Part shown: positions 8,327 to 17,677 of the stretch, piece by piece
How the letters are laid out: the number at the start of each line of letters is the position of its first letter
Numbering within the stretch: the stretch's first letter is position 1
DNA from: Pseudomonas sp. 31-12
GTDB taxonomy: Bacteria > Pseudomonadota > Gammaproteobacteria > Pseudomonadales > Pseudomonadaceae
Length of the DNA stretch: 64,000 bases
Direction of reading: 5' to 3'
NCBI RefSeq assembly: GCF_003151075.1
Contig: NZ_CP029482.1
Span: forward strand, 2,914,001 to 2,978,000
Position numbers and translations under genes: made by a program
The notes under the pieces: model-generated
Told to the model about the DNA's origin: nothing
The model's database searches: none
Seen by the model: the letters and a program-made list of their open reading frames with translations, nothing else

Positions 8327-8866
8327 TTGGACAAAAAGGAAATCAAACGGCAACTGGTGGCGATGCTCGACGCCGGGCGTTCCAAAACCGAGACGTTCAA
8401 GGCGTTCTCCGGTGGGGCGGTCAAGGATCGGGTACTGGCTTACTGGATTGGGGCCAGGCCGGATCCGGCACTGCGCGAAAAGCACTCACTCAAGGTCAAC
8501 ATTCTGATCGCGCTGACTTGCGTTCAAGCCTTGCTGGGAGCGGTCTCCGGGTTTTACCTGGGCGCGATGATCGGCTCCGGTGCGGTCGTGTTCTTCACCT
8601 TGTTTGCGGCATTGGTACCGCTGGCGTTCGCCTGGGGCTTCTACAAGTACGTGCCACAGGCTTACACCATTTACGTGATTCTGACGGTCAGCCAGGTCTC
8701 GCGGATGTTCAAGGGTTATGAAGAAGACCCGGTGATGACTGTGGTCGGCGTCGCAATCACCTTGGGCATGGCGTTCTTCGTCGCCTTGGTCAAAAACCTG
8801 CTGTTCCCGGACCTGGGCTTCATCGGCGCGAAAAAGGTCAGGGGCGAGTACGTGTTCTCCAACTGA
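8327..8866 (+). CDS. Membrane protein, function unknown (TTG start)
   Basis: 179 residues, starting from TTG at 8327, seven bases after AAGGGGAGA; no better ATG exists in the N-terminal part. The cytoplasmic N-terminus (MDKKEIKRQLVAMLDAGRSK...) looks like a helical DNA-binding or regulatory segment (RSKTETFKAFSGG). It is followed by about four membrane helices between residues 60 and 160. The C-terminus is short and polar (KKVRGEYVFSN). No family name can be given with confidence. Confidence 0.75.
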   Translation: MDKKEIKRQLVAMLDAGRSKTETFKAFSGGAVKDRVLAYWIGARPDPALREKHSLKVNILIALTCVQALLGAVSGFYLGAMIGSGAVVFFTLFAALVPLAFAWGFYKYVPQAYTIYVILTVSQVSRMFKGYEEDPVMTVVGVAITLGMAFFVALVKNLLFPDLGFIGAKKVRGEYVFSN

Positions 8867-8893
8867 TCGACGAGGTGGGGGCGGCGTCTTTCA

Positions 8894-8907
8894 CTGGCCT
8901 GGATCAA
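8894..8907 (+). promoter_or_regulatory. ANR/FNR-like box of the hcn promoter
   Basis: CTGGCCTGGATCAA matches the degenerate ANR half-sites (TTGGC/TTGAT, N4, ATCAA). Known P. fluorescens and P. aeruginosa hcnA promoters carry an ANR box about 41 bp before the start of transcription; here that would put the start near 8942, with a weak -10 around 8930-8935. Confidence 0.65.
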
Positions 8908-9055
8908 TATTCTCTTACGCAATATCTCCTACCGTAAAAGATCCAAGCCCCTACTGCGGCTTCGACTACATTGCTTTGACGCGCACCCTGTTGCGCTGTC
9001 GAAGTACCAGTGCGAGTTTTTACATAGCCGTGGCCCGCAAGGTGTAGTGCAGCAA

Positions 9056-9090
9056 GGAGCTGTGGAACCTCACCTGAACTCATCATGGAT
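9056..9090 (+). promoter_or_regulatory. GGA motifs (RsmA/RsmE-type) in the hcnA leader
   Basis: Three GGA triplets at 9056, 9064 and 9087; the last, in CATGGATG, overlaps the ribosome binding site of hcnA. In P. fluorescens CHA0, Gac/Rsm control of hcnA acts through such a site. The same logic is inferred here. Confidence 0.55.
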
Positions 9091-9100
9091 GAACATCGCA

Positions 9101-9415
9101 ATGCCACGCTTAGACAGAACATTTGATATCCAGCCGCTGCTGCGCGCGGATATGACTGTGCACATCAACGGCCAGGCGGTCAGCGCCGCCCTCGGCGAAA
9201 CCGTCCTCTCGGTCATTCAATCCCTTGGCCTGCGCCAGGTGGCCCGTAACGATCACGACCAAATCAGCGGCGCCTATTGCGGCATGGGCGTGTGCCAATG
9301 CTGCCTGGTGAAAATCAATGGCCGGCACAAACGTCGTGCCTGCCAGACCGTGGTGCGTGATGGCATGAGGGTCGAAACCCAAGTCAACCGCGTTGTTGAG
9401 CAGGAGAGCGTATGA
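9101..9415 (+). CDS. hcnA: Hydrogen cyanide synthase subunit HcnA
   Basis: 104 residues from MPRLDRTFDIQPLLRADMTV; longer starts at 9047 or 9089 are disfavoured because HcnA proteins begin just before the DIQPL segment. [2Fe-2S] ferredoxin-like fold with Cys60, Cys65, Cys67, Cys68 and Cys81 (YCGMGVCQCC...RACQTVV). It provides the iron-sulfur subunit of the membrane-associated flavoenzyme that oxidises glycine to HCN and CO2. It overlaps hcnB by four bases (ATGA), so translation is coupled. The match to P. fluorescens HcnA is close in my memory, which separates it from opine/hydroxyproline dehydrogenase relatives. Confidence 0.93.
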   Translation: MPRLDRTFDIQPLLRADMTVHINGQAVSAALGETVLSVIQSLGLRQVARNDHDQISGAYCGMGVCQCCLVKINGRHKRRACQTVVRDGMRVETQVNRVVEQESV

Positions 9416-10821
9416 GCCTGCTTCCGGTGATCGTCGGTGGTGGTCCGGCGGGGATGGCCGCGGCCATTGAACTGGCCCGACACGGCGTGCGTTGCACCTT
9501 GCTTGAAGAAGCTTCGCGGCTGGGGGGTGTGGTCTATCGCGGACCGTTGCGCGATGACGTGCAACTCGACTATCTGGGACCGCGCTACTCGCAAGCGCTG
9601 GCCACCTTGCATGGCGAGTTTCAGGAACACTCGGCGTTGATCGACGTGCGCCTGAATCACCGGGTAATCGGCGCCGAAGGCACGCGTGCGCTGGTGGTGC
9701 TGGACAGCGACGAGCAATTACTGGAAATCGACTACCCGCAACTGCTGCTCGCGGCCGGTTGCCATGAGCGCAGCGTGCCGTTTGCGGGCTGGACCTTGCC
9801 CGGCGTTATCCTGCTGGGCGGTCTGCAATTGCAGATCAAGAGCGGAGTGGTCAAGCCGCAGGGGCCGGTGGTGATTGCTGGCACCGGACCGTTATTGCCG
9901 TTGGTGGCCTGTCAGTTGCACGCGTCCGGCGTGACCGTCGCGGGTGTGTATGAGGCGTGCGCGTTCGGCAAGATCGCTCGGGAAAGCCTGTCGCTGCTGA
10001 ACAAGCCGCAGCTGTTCCTCGATGGCTTGAGCATGCTCGCGTTCCTCAAACTGCATGGCATCCCGATGCATTACGGCTGGGGCGTGGTGGCGGCGCAGGG
10101 TGAGGGTGAATTGAGTTCCGTGACCGTGGCGCCGTATTCCAGCACCTGGGTGCCGGACCTAAACCGTGCCGAACAGATTCCGGCGCAAACACTTGCGGTC
10201 GGCTACGGCTTCATTCCACGCACCCAACTCAGTCAGCAGATGGGCCTGAACCACGGTTTCAGCGACGACGGTTACCTGCGGGCCAGCGCCAATATCTGGC
10301 AGCAAAGCAGCGAGCCTCACGTGCACCTGGCCGGTGATATGGGCGGGATTCGCGGTGGCGAAGCGGCGATGCTCGCGGGGCGGATCGCGGCCACGTCGAT
10401 CCTGTTGCAACGGGACGTGCTGGACGCGGAGTTGGCGTTGGTTCGGCGCAACCGCTATTTGTCAAAACTCAAGGCCATCGTGCGCTTCCGTGCAGCAGTG
10501 GACCGCTACACCGAACGCGGCGCCGGGCAAACCGCGCTGCCGGCCGCCGACACGGTGATTTGCCGCTGCGAGCACGCGACCCGCGCCGATATCGACCGGG
10601 CGCTGGAGCAGGGCGTGCAAGACCTGGCCAGCCTGAAAATGCGCACTCGGGTGAGCATGGGCGATTGTCAGGGGCGGATGTGCGTCGGCTATTGCACCGA
10701 CCGCTTGCGCGAAGCCACCGGTCGGCAGGACGTGGGCTGGTTGCGGCCGCGTTTTCCGATTGATCCGATTCCCTTTTCTGCGTTCCACTCCGTCGGCACG
10801 GAGGCCGCACATCATGAGTAG
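9412..10821 (+). CDS. hcnB: Hydrogen cyanide synthase subunit HcnB
   Basis: 469 residues, the length known for HcnB. FAD/NAD(P)-binding Rossmann motif VIVGGGPAGMAAAIE at residues 5-20, a second dinucleotide segment around 155-170 (VVIAGTGPLLPLVACQL), GDMGGIRGGEAAMLAG near 310-325, and a C-terminal BFD-like [2Fe-2S] segment (CRCEHATRADI...GDCQGRMCVGYC). Together with HcnA and HcnC it makes the glycine-oxidising cyanide synthase. It overlaps hcnC by eight bases. The phrase GCHERSVPFAGWTLPGVILL is typical of HcnB. Confidence 0.96.
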   Translation: MSLLPVIVGGGPAGMAAAIELARHGVRCTLLEEASRLGGVVYRGPLRDDVQLDYLGPRYSQALATLHGEFQEHSALIDVRLNHRVIGAEGTRALVVLDSDEQLLEIDYPQLLLAAGCHERSVPFAGWTLPGVILLGGLQLQIKSGVVKPQGPVVIAGTGPLLPLVACQLHASGVTVAGVYEACAFGKIARESLSLLNKPQLFLDGLSMLAFLKLHGIPMHYGWGVVAAQGEGELSSVTVAPYSSTWVPDLNRAEQIPAQTLAVGYGFIPRTQLSQQMGLNHGFSDDGYLRASANIWQQSSEPHVHLAGDMGGIRGGEAAMLAGRIAATSILLQRDVLDAELALVRRNRYLSKLKAIVRFRAAVDRYTERGAGQTALPAADTVICRCEHATRADIDRALEQGVQDLASLKMRTRVSMGDCQGRMCVGYCTDRLREATGRQDVGWLRPRFPIDPIPFSAFHSVGTEAAHHE

Positions 10822-12064
10822 GTTTTATGACGTGGTCATCGCCGGTGGCGGTGTGATCGGGGCGTCCTGCGCTTATCAGTTGTCGAAACGCAAAAACCTC
10901 AGGGTCGCGTTAATCGACTGCAAGCGCCCGGGAAATGCAACCCGCGCTTCCGCCGGTGGCCTATGGGCGATTGGCGAGTCAGTGGGGCTGGGTTGCGGGG
11001 TGATTTTCTTTCGCATGATGTCGGCCAACCGCAAGCGCGAAGCCCAGGGTTCGGCAGTGGTGGTGGACGCCAGCACACCGCACATTTTGCCGCCGTCGTT
11101 CTTCGATTTTGCCTTGCAGTCCAACGCGATGTACCCGGCGCTGCACCAGGAGTTGAAAGACCACCACGGGATGGATTTCAAGTTCGAGAAGACCGGCCTG
11201 AAGTTCGTGATCTATGACGATGAAGACCGCCTCTACGCCGAGCACATCGTTGCCTGCATTCCGCATCTGGCGGATCAGGTGCGCTGGCTCGATCAGGCGG
11301 CGCTGCGCGAGGCCGAGCCGAGTGTCAGCCATGAGGCGAGCGGGGCGCTGGAGTTTCTCTGCGACCATCAGGTCAGCCCGTTCCGGCTGGCCGATGCCTA
11401 CACCGAAGGCGCGCGGCAGAACGGCGTCGACCTGTACTTCAACACCAACGTCACCGGGGTTTTGCACCACGGTTCGCGCGTCAGCGGTGTGCAGACGGCC
11501 GAAGCCGGAGTGTTTCATTGCAACACGCTGATCAATGCGGCGGGTGCCTGGGCCGCGGATTTGAGCGAGCAGGCCACCGGGATCCGGATTCCGGTGAAAC
11601 CGGTGAAGGGGCAGATTCTGCTGACCGAGCGCCTGCCGAAAATCCTCAACGGTTGCCTGACCACCAGCGATTGTTATGTGGCGCAGAAGGACAACGGCGA
11701 AATCCTGATTGGCAGCACGACGGAGGATAAAGGCTTCGACGTGACCACCACGTACCCGGAAATTACCGGGTTGGTGCAGGGGGCTGTTCGGTGTATCCCC
11801 GAATTGGCGGACGTCAACCTCAAACGGACCTGGGCCGGGCTGCGGCCGGGGTCGCCGGATGAGTTGCCGATTCTTGGGCCGATGAAAGGGGTGGAGGGTT
11901 ATCTCAATGCTTGTGGGCATTTCCGCACGGGGATTTTGACGTCGGCGATTACCGGGGTGTTGCTGGATAAGCTGGTTAACAACGAACCGTTGCCGTTGGA
12001 TATCACGCCGTTTTTGGCGGATCGGTTTGGGGTGGAGGAGGTCGGGTTGAAGAAAATGGCCTGA
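10814..12064 (+). CDS. hcnC: Hydrogen cyanide synthase subunit HcnC
   Basis: 416 residues from MSRFYDVVIAGGGVIGASCA; the ATG at 10814 overlaps the hcnB stop. It is a DAO-type FAD oxidoreductase: N-terminal GGGVIGASCAYQLSKR, ASAGGLWAIGESVGLGCG, and the C-terminal FAD loop TWAGLRPGSPDELPILGP...GHFRTGILTSAITG. It is the glycine-binding oxidase subunit of HCN synthase, at the cytoplasmic membrane. A REP pair follows and probably ends the operon. Confidence 0.96.
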   Translation: MSRFYDVVIAGGGVIGASCAYQLSKRKNLRVALIDCKRPGNATRASAGGLWAIGESVGLGCGVIFFRMMSANRKREAQGSAVVVDASTPHILPPSFFDFALQSNAMYPALHQELKDHHGMDFKFEKTGLKFVIYDDEDRLYAEHIVACIPHLADQVRWLDQAALREAEPSVSHEASGALEFLCDHQVSPFRLADAYTEGARQNGVDLYFNTNVTGVLHHGSRVSGVQTAEAGVFHCNTLINAAGAWAADLSEQATGIRIPVKPVKGQILLTERLPKILNGCLTTSDCYVAQKDNGEILIGSTTEDKGFDVTTTYPEITGLVQGAVRCIPELADVNLKRTWAGLRPGSPDELPILGPMKGVEGYLNACGHFRTGILTSAITGVLLDKLVNNEPLPLDITPFLADRFGVEEVGLKKMA

Positions 12065-12085
12065 CATCACACCGCGTTATCGTTC

Positions 12086-12156
12086 ATCGCGAGCAGGCTC
12101 GCTCCCACAGGGATTGTGTGAACACTGAAGATCCACTGTGGGAGCCTGCTCGCGAT
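12086..12156. repeat. Paired inverted REP (class B)
   Basis: ATCGCGAGCAGGCTCGCTCC on the left; TGTGGGAGCCTGCTCGCGAT on the right, with a 30-bp spacer. It lies between the convergent hcnC and Kef-antiporter genes. Confidence 0.9.
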
Positions 12157-12181
12157 GGCGGCATACCTGCCGCCACAAGGC

Positions 12182-13993
12182 TCAAACCTTACCCGCTTCC
12201 CGCTCCTCCATCTGATCCGACTCAAACAACCGCGCCAATTCCGCCCGGGCTTCCTGGGCGGTCTGCAGCACCTTCGCCGCATCGTCATACACCGCATGCT
12301 GAGCCTCCAGCACCTGTTCATCGTGATGCTTGAAGCGTTTGATCCGCGCATCGGCCTGCGCCTGGGTCAGCCCCAGCCCGACCAGGGTACGACGGCTCAT
12401 TTCCAGGCTCGAATAATAGGTCTCGCGAATCGCCTCGGCGCCCAGGTCCACCAAGCGGTGCACATGCTGGCGGTTTCGTGCCCGGGCGATGATCTTGATG
12501 TGCGGATAGAGCTTGTGCACGATTTCGGCAGTCTTGATGTTGGTGTCCGGGTCATCAGTGGCGATGACGAAGTATTCCGCCTGCTCGACCTTGGCCGCGC
12601 TGAGGATTTCCGGGCGCATCGGGTCGCCGTAGAACACCGGCACGCCGCCGAAGCTGCGGGACAGCTCGATGGTTTCCACCGAGGTGTCCAGCGCCACGAA
12701 CTTGATGTTCTGCGCCCGCAGGATCCGCGCCACGATCTGGCCCATCCGGCCCATGCCGGCGATCACCACACGCGGAGTGTCGGTGTCGATTTCGCGGAAT
12801 TTCTCCGGCACCACCACGGGCTGCACTTTCGGCGAATACAGGCGTGCGCACAGCAGCAACAGCAGCGGCGTGACAGCCATGGACAGGGTGATCGTCAGCA
12901 CCAGCAAGTCGTACAGGCGCGGCTCGAACAAACCCTGGTCGCGACCGATCTTGAACACCACAAACGCGAATTCACCACCGGCAGCGAGCACGATGCCGAG
13001 ACGAATGGCGCTGACTTTGCCCAGCCCGCCGGCCAATCGGCCCACCACAAACAGCAGCGGCAGCTTGATTGCGATCAGCAACAGGGTCAGCCCCAACACC
13101 GTGATCGGTGCGCTGAGCAGCAGGCTCAGGTTGGCGCCCATGCCGACGCTGATGAAAAACAGCCCCAGCAACAGCCCCTTGAACGGTTCGATCTGCGCTT
13201 CCAGTTCGTGACGGTATTCAGAGTCTGCCAGCAGTAACCCGGCGAGGAACGCCCCGAGCGCCATCGACACGCCGACCAGGTCCATCAGCCAGGCCGTGCC
13301 GATCACCACCAGCAACGCGGTGGCCGTGGACACCTCCGGCAAACCGGTCCTGGCCACCACGCGAAACACCGGGCGCAGCAGATACCGCCCGCCGATCACC
13401 ACCACCGCAATGCTGCCCAACACGCGCAAGCCGTGATTCAAGTCCTCGGCCGCCGTGGTGGTGTGATCGCCGCCCGCCAACAGCGGCACCATGGCAATCA
13501 ACGGGATCGCGGCGATGTCCTGGAACAGCAGAATCGCGAACGCCAAACGTCCATGGGGACTGGTCAGTTCCTTGCGCTCGGCCAGGCTTTGCAGGCCGAA
13601 CGCGGTGGACGACAACGCCAGGCCAAGGCCGAGCACAATGGCGCTGTTTAACGGCTGGCCGAAGACAAACAGCGCCAGCACGCCGATCACCGAACCGGTC
13701 AGCAGCACCTGCGCCAGCCCCACGCCAAACACCGATTTGCGCATCACCCACAAACGACGCGGCGACAATTCCAGGCCGATGATGAACAGCAGCAACACCA
13801 CGCCGAGTTCGGAAATATGACTGACGCTTTGCGGATTGCCGATCAAGCCCAGCACAGACGGACCGATGATGACCCCGGCAAACAGATAACCCAGCACCGC
13901 TCCCAATTGCAGGCGTTTGGCCAAGGGCACGGTGAGCACCGCTGCGAACAGAAAAACGACAGCGGCTTGCAACAGGTTGCCTTCGTGGGGCAT
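12182..13993 (-). CDS. Kef-type monovalent cation:proton antiporter (K+ efflux)
   Basis: 603 residues from MPHEGNLLQAAVVFLFAAVL; TGGAG precedes this ATG, and an upstream GTG is on the wrong side of it. Residues 5-385 hold about 12 membrane helices of the CPA2 family, including FIIGLELSPRRLW and ILLFQDIAAIP. A TrkA-N/RCK nucleotide-binding domain follows at 405-520 (VVIAGMGRMGQIVARILRAQ). The C-terminal helical tail is acidic. It resembles KefB/KefC, which release K+ and acidify the cytoplasm when glutathione adducts of electrophiles bind. No KefF/KefG ancillary gene is next to it. Confidence 0.9.
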   Translation of the reverse strand: MPHEGNLLQAAVVFLFAAVLTVPLAKRLQLGAVLGYLFAGVIIGPSVLGLIGNPQSVSHISELGVVLLLFIIGLELSPRRLWVMRKSVFGVGLAQVLLTGSVIGVLALFVFGQPLNSAIVLGLGLALSSTAFGLQSLAERKELTSPHGRLAFAILLFQDIAAIPLIAMVPLLAGGDHTTTAAEDLNHGLRVLGSIAVVVIGGRYLLRPVFRVVARTGLPEVSTATALLVVIGTAWLMDLVGVSMALGAFLAGLLLADSEYRHELEAQIEPFKGLLLGLFFISVGMGANLSLLLSAPITVLGLTLLLIAIKLPLLFVVGRLAGGLGKVSAIRLGIVLAAGGEFAFVVFKIGRDQGLFEPRLYDLLVLTITLSMAVTPLLLLLCARLYSPKVQPVVVPEKFREIDTDTPRVVIAGMGRMGQIVARILRAQNIKFVALDTSVETIELSRSFGGVPVFYGDPMRPEILSAAKVEQAEYFVIATDDPDTNIKTAEIVHKLYPHIKIIARARNRQHVHRLVDLGAEAIRETYYSSLEMSRRTLVGLGLTQAQADARIKRFKHHDEQVLEAQHAVYDDAAKVLQTAQEARAELARLFESDQMEEREAGKV

Positions 13994-14151
13994 GACAAAA
14001 ACTCCATTCACTCAGTACGGCGGGGGCAACAGGATAAAGGTTGGAACCAGACGCGTCAGCAAAGAGCTGGAGTCATGCTGTTACAACTTGCATCAATTGG
14101 TTACATTCATAGGATAAGCTGATCAATCTGTCCGTCCCACGAGTGCACACA

Positions 14152-15066
14152 ATGGCGATCAACTTCGACCTCAACGATCTGCAAGCCTTCCGTGCCGTGG
14201 TCGAGCAGGGCAGCTTTCGCAAGGCGGCCGATACCGTGCGCATTTCCCAGCCAGCGCTAAGCCGGCGAATCGAAAAACTCGAAGATGCTCTCGGTGTGCG
14301 CTTGTTCGAGCGCACCACCCGCAAGGTCAGTCTGACCCAGGCCGGGCGCGGTTTTATGCCAAGTGTCGAGCGATTGCTCGATGACCTCGACATCGCATTG
14401 CTGGGCATCAGTGAAGTGGCTTCGACCCGGCTCGGTCATGTCACGGTTGCCTGTGTGCCGTCGGCGGCTTACTACTTCATGCCGCGCGTGATTGCCCATT
14501 ACCACCGCCATTTTCCTCGGATCAAAGTCAAGGTCCTGGACTCCAGCGCCCATGACGTGCTCAGCGCAGTGGTCAACGGTGAGGCGGATTTCGGTCTGAG
14601 TTTCATGGGCACGCTGGATGCCGAGGTCGAGTTTGAGCCGCTGGTGCAGGAGGGTTACGTGGTGGCCTGTCGGCGCGATCATCCGTTGGCCGGGCGCAGC
14701 AGCGTGACTTGGGATGAGTTTTATCAGCAGGACTATATTTCGCTGGACAAGACGTCCGGCAACCGCTTTCTGCTCGATCAGGCACTGAGCGGTATCGTGC
14801 CGCAGCGACCGAGCATCTGCGAAACCCGCCATGTCACGACGATGATCGGGCTGGTGGAGGCGGGGTTGGGGGTGGCAGCGGTGCCGTTGATGGCGATGCC
14901 GGCCGCCGATCATCCGATACTGACGCGGGTGCCGCTGACCGACCCGCAGGTGATGCGCAGTGTCGGTCTGATCAAACGCCGGGGGCGAACCCTGACCCCG
15001 GCTGCGTTGGAGCTGGTACGGCTGGTGGTGGAAATGAAAGTGCAGCCACTCGTTATCAGCGGCTGA
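14152..15066 (+). CDS. LysR-family transcriptional regulator
   Basis: 304 residues from MAINFDLNDLQAFRAVVEQG; a GTG three codons earlier is less likely. DNA-binding domain with RISQPALSRRIEKLEDALGVRLFERTTR and a substrate-binding domain (about 90-300). It is divergent from the Kef antiporter and convergent (11-bp overlap) with the periplasmic binding protein. Either neighbour could be its target; the organic-acid transport genes are the more usual partner. Confidence 0.9.
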   Translation: MAINFDLNDLQAFRAVVEQGSFRKAADTVRISQPALSRRIEKLEDALGVRLFERTTRKVSLTQAGRGFMPSVERLLDDLDIALLGISEVASTRLGHVTVACVPSAAYYFMPRVIAHYHRHFPRIKVKVLDSSAHDVLSAVVNGEADFGLSFMGTLDAEVEFEPLVQEGYVVACRRDHPLAGRSSVTWDEFYQQDYISLDKTSGNRFLLDQALSGIVPQRPSICETRHVTTMIGLVEAGLGVAAVPLMAMPAADHPILTRVPLTDPQVMRSVGLIKRRGRTLTPAALELVRLVVEMKVQPLVISG

Positions 15067-15832
15067 CCGAGTCCAGCCCGGTTGCTTTGACGTCCGGCTG
15101 AGCGGCGGAGGAGGCCATATAGTCAAGCAGTGCCTTGGCTTCGGCCGGGTGTTGTGCATTCATCGGGATGCCGGCTGCAAAACGTGTCACCGACTGTACC
15201 GATTCCGGAATCTTCGCCACAAAACTGACCCCCGGTACGGGCAGCAATTCGCTGACTTGCTGGAATCCCAACTGGTAATCGCCCGTGGCAACCACCGAAC
15301 CGACCGGGATTCTGGGGATCATGGTTGATTTGGGTTTCAATTGATCTTCGATGCCCAGGCGCTTGAACAGCTGATCCTCGATGTAAACGCCGCTGGCGCT
15401 GTCGGAATACGCCACCGACCGGGCGTCGAGCAACGTCTTTTTCAGGCCGTCCACAGAGCTGATGTCTGGCTTCGGCGCGCCTTCGCGCACCACCAAGCCG
15501 ATCCGCGAGTCCGCCAGTTCCACCCGTGAAGCAGGGTCGACTTTGCCTTGCTTGATCAAGTCGTCGAGGGCGTAGCCGACCATGATCACTACGTCGGCCT
15601 TTTCACCTCGGGCGAGTCGATTGGGGATCGCTTCCGGCGCCTTGCCCATCGACGGGCCCAGGACGGTGTCGAGCGTGTTGCCGGTGGATGCGGTGAATTT
15701 AGGACCGAGGACTTTGTAGGCCGCGGTAAAACCCCCGGAGGTCATCACGCGAATCTCTTCCGCCTGGGTGACGGTACTCAGGCCAAGGCTGGCCACCAGG
15801 GCCAGGGCTGCAATATTGAATAGCTTCTTCAT
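15056..15832 (-). CDS. Periplasmic substrate-binding protein (ModA-like PBP2 fold)
   Basis: 258 residues from MKKLFNIAALALVASLGLST; the signal peptide is cleaved near TQA-EEIRV. The mature protein resembles molybdate/organic-anion binding proteins: VMTSGGFTAAYKVLGPKF, ADVVIMVGYALDDLIKQG, VAYSDSASGVYIEDQLFKRLG, QLGFQQVSELLPVPGV. No ABC permease or ATPase lies nearby; the next gene is an MFS symporter. It may deliver a carboxylate to the symporter or act in sensing; this is inference. Its 3' end overlaps the LysR gene by 11 bp. Confidence 0.85.
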   Translation of the reverse strand: MKKLFNIAALALVASLGLSTVTQAEEIRVMTSGGFTAAYKVLGPKFTASTGNTLDTVLGPSMGKAPEAIPNRLARGEKADVVIMVGYALDDLIKQGKVDPASRVELADSRIGLVVREGAPKPDISSVDGLKKTLLDARSVAYSDSASGVYIEDQLFKRLGIEDQLKPKSTMIPRIPVGSVVATGDYQLGFQQVSELLPVPGVSFVAKIPESVQSVTRFAAGIPMNAQHPAEAKALLDYMASSAAQPDVKATGLDSVSR

Positions 15833-15857
15833 GGGCATTTTCTCTAAAAGGGCAGGT

Positions 15858-17150
15858 TCAAGACATCGCCGGTTGCAGGCGACCGGTCGAGCGACGATAG
15901 AGATACAGCGTCGCGCACAAGGCGCAGAGCGCGGCAAAACTCATCCAGTAGCCGGGCGCGGCCTTATCGCCGGTGTACTGAATCAAAAAGGTCGACATCG
16001 CTGGGGTGAAGCCACCGAATACCGCCGTGGCCAGGCTGTAGGCCAGGGAGAAACCGGCGACCCGTACCTCGACCGGCATGATTTCCGTGAGCGCGGCGAT
16101 CATCGCGCCGTTGTACAAGCCGTAAATGAACGACAGCCACAGCAACACCAACAGCATGTGCATGAAACTCGGCGCGTTCACCAGGAAGGTCAGCGCCGGA
16201 TAGGCGGTGGCAAGGGTCAACAACGCCATGGCAATCAGCACCGGACGCCGACCGATACGGTCGGACAAGGCTCCGCCCAGCGGCAGCCAGAAGAAGTTCG
16301 ACACACCCACCAGCAACGTCACTAACAGCGCATCGGACGTGCTCAGGTGCAGCACGGTTTTGCCGAACGTCGGTGCGTATACGGTGATCAGGTAAAAGGC
16401 GGTGGTGGTCAGCGCGACCATCATCATGCCGGCGAAGACGATCACCCAGTTTTGCGCCAGTGTGCGGAACACATCGCCCATGCTCGGACGGTGCTTGCGC
16501 GCGGCGAACTCTTCGGTTTCTTCCAGGTTGCGGCGCAGGAAGAAAATGAACGGCACGATCATGCACCCAACGAAAAACGGAATTCGCCAGCCCCAATCGG
16601 CAATCATCGCCGGCGCCATCCACTGGTTCAGACCATAGCCCAGCGCGGCGGCGACAATGATCGCCACTTGCTGACTGGCCGACTGCCAACTGGTGAAGAA
16701 GCCTTTATTGCCGGGCGTGGCGATCTCCGAGAGGTAAACCGAGACACCCCCCATTTCCGCACCCGCCGAGAAGCCCTGCAGCAATCGACCGATCAGCACA
16801 ATGGCCGGTGCGAACAACCCGATCGTTTCGTAACCGGGCACCAACACAATCAATATCGTGCCGCTGGCCATGATCGACAGCGTCACAATCAGTCCTTTGC
16901 GTCGGCCCACATCGTCGATGTACGCACCCAGCACCACCGCACCCAAAGGACGCATGAGGAAGCCTGCGCCGAACACTGCGAAGGTCATCATGAGTGAAGC
17001 GAATTCACTGCTGGCCGGGAAGAATACGGCGGCGATTTGCGTGGCATAAAAGCCGAAAAGGAAGAAGTCGAACTGTTCGAGGAAATTGCCTGAAGTGACC
17101 CGCAATATTGCACTGGCGCGAGAACGCCCGGAAGGTATTGATGTTGCCAT
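15858..17150 (-). CDS. MFS transporter, citrate/tricarballylate:H+ symporter type (MHS family)
   Basis: 430 residues from [27 protein letters not shown] lies about ten bases upstream. Twelve membrane segments and the metabolite:H+ symporter signatures are visible: [32 protein letters not shown] between helices 2 and 3, [14 protein letters not shown], and [13 protein letters not shown] in the second half. It resembles CitA/TcuC carriers for citrate and tricarballylate. It is upstream of and co-directional with the binding-protein gene (25-bp gap). An inner-membrane uptake system for a tricarboxylate is the likely role. Confidence 0.88.
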   Translation of the reverse strand: MATSIPSGRSRASAILRVTSGNFLEQFDFFLFGFYATQIAAVFFPASSEFASLMMTFAVFGAGFLMRPLGAVVLGAYIDDVGRRKGLIVTLSIMASGTILIVLVPGYETIGLFAPAIVLIGRLLQGFSAGAEMGGVSVYLSEIATPGNKGFFTSWQSASQQVAIIVAAALGYGLNQWMAPAMIADWGWRIPFFVGCMIVPFIFFLRRNLEETEEFAARKHRPSMGDVFRTLAQNWVIVFAGMMMVALTTTAFYLITVYAPTFGKTVLHLSTSDALLVTLLVGVSNFFWLPLGGALSDRIGRRPVLIAMALLTLATAYPALTFLVNAPSFMHMLLVLLWLSFIYGLYNGAMIAALTEIMPVEVRVAGFSLAYSLATAVFGGFTPAMSTFLIQYTGDKAAPGYWMSFAALCALCATLYLYRRSTGRLQPAMS

Positions 17151-17356
17151 TGAGCTGTACTCCACCGCTTTTATGACGTGCATTGCCTGGACGCAGTGCA
17201 CGGTTCTTATTGAGGCAAATGGTGGAACAGGGCGATCGATATGATAAGTGCATTGTTGGCATGCATTAATGCGTGAAGCGGATCAATGAGCGCTGAAGGA
17301 ATGATTCACCGTTCGCGCAGTCGGAGTTTGGGTATGCCATCAACGGAGGATCACCC

Positions 17357-17665
17357 ATGAACAGCAAAACCCTCATCGCCGCCTTGGCCATTGCCGCTGG
17401 CTTTGCCGGTATCAGCCCCATCGTTCAAGCGGATGACCCACCCCAAAAAACCGTCCAGCCCGGGGTCAACAACACCCGCGAGCTGGTGGTCGGCGACCGC
17501 GCCCCGGACGTTTACCAACGCAGCGACAAAGCACTGCGCAACTGGAAGGCGAAAGGCTTGAAAGCACCGAAAGAACAGGCGCAGTGGGTGCAGATCAATG
17601 ACAAGTACATGATGGTGATGGTCACCAACGGGACGATTGTGGACATCACGCCGGTGGAGCGTTAG
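17357..17665 (+). CDS. RcnB-like periplasmic protein
   Basis: 102 residues with a signal peptide (MNSKTLIAALAIAAGFAGIS, cleavage after VQA-DD). The mature part has the RcnB-type domain near the C-terminus (WKAKGLKAPKEQAQWVQIND KYMMVMVTNGTIVDI, residues about 62-98). RcnB in E. coli helps nickel/cobalt homeostasis, but Pseudomonas paralogues are mostly uncharacterised. GGAGG lies seven bases before the ATG. It stands alone, converging with the diguanylate cyclase gene. Confidence 0.85.
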   Translation: MNSKTLIAALAIAAGFAGISPIVQADDPPQKTVQPGVNNTRELVVGDRAPDVYQRSDKALRNWKAKGLKAPKEQAQWVQINDKYMMVMVTNGTIVDITPVER

Positions 17666-17677
17666 GCCACCGAAAGA

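Noticed and set aside
9101..12064. Opine oxidase or hydroxyproline dehydrogenase operon instead of hcnABC
   Set aside because: Subunit lengths (104, 469, 416), gene overlaps, the leader with ANR-like and GGA sites, and characteristic phrases in all three proteins fit cyanide synthase.
12155..13237. 360-codon plus-strand ORF antisense to the Kef antiporter
   Set aside because: Rich in His, Gln and Arg, the typical shadow of a high-GC gene in the opposite frame; the minus-strand protein is clearly a membrane antiporter.
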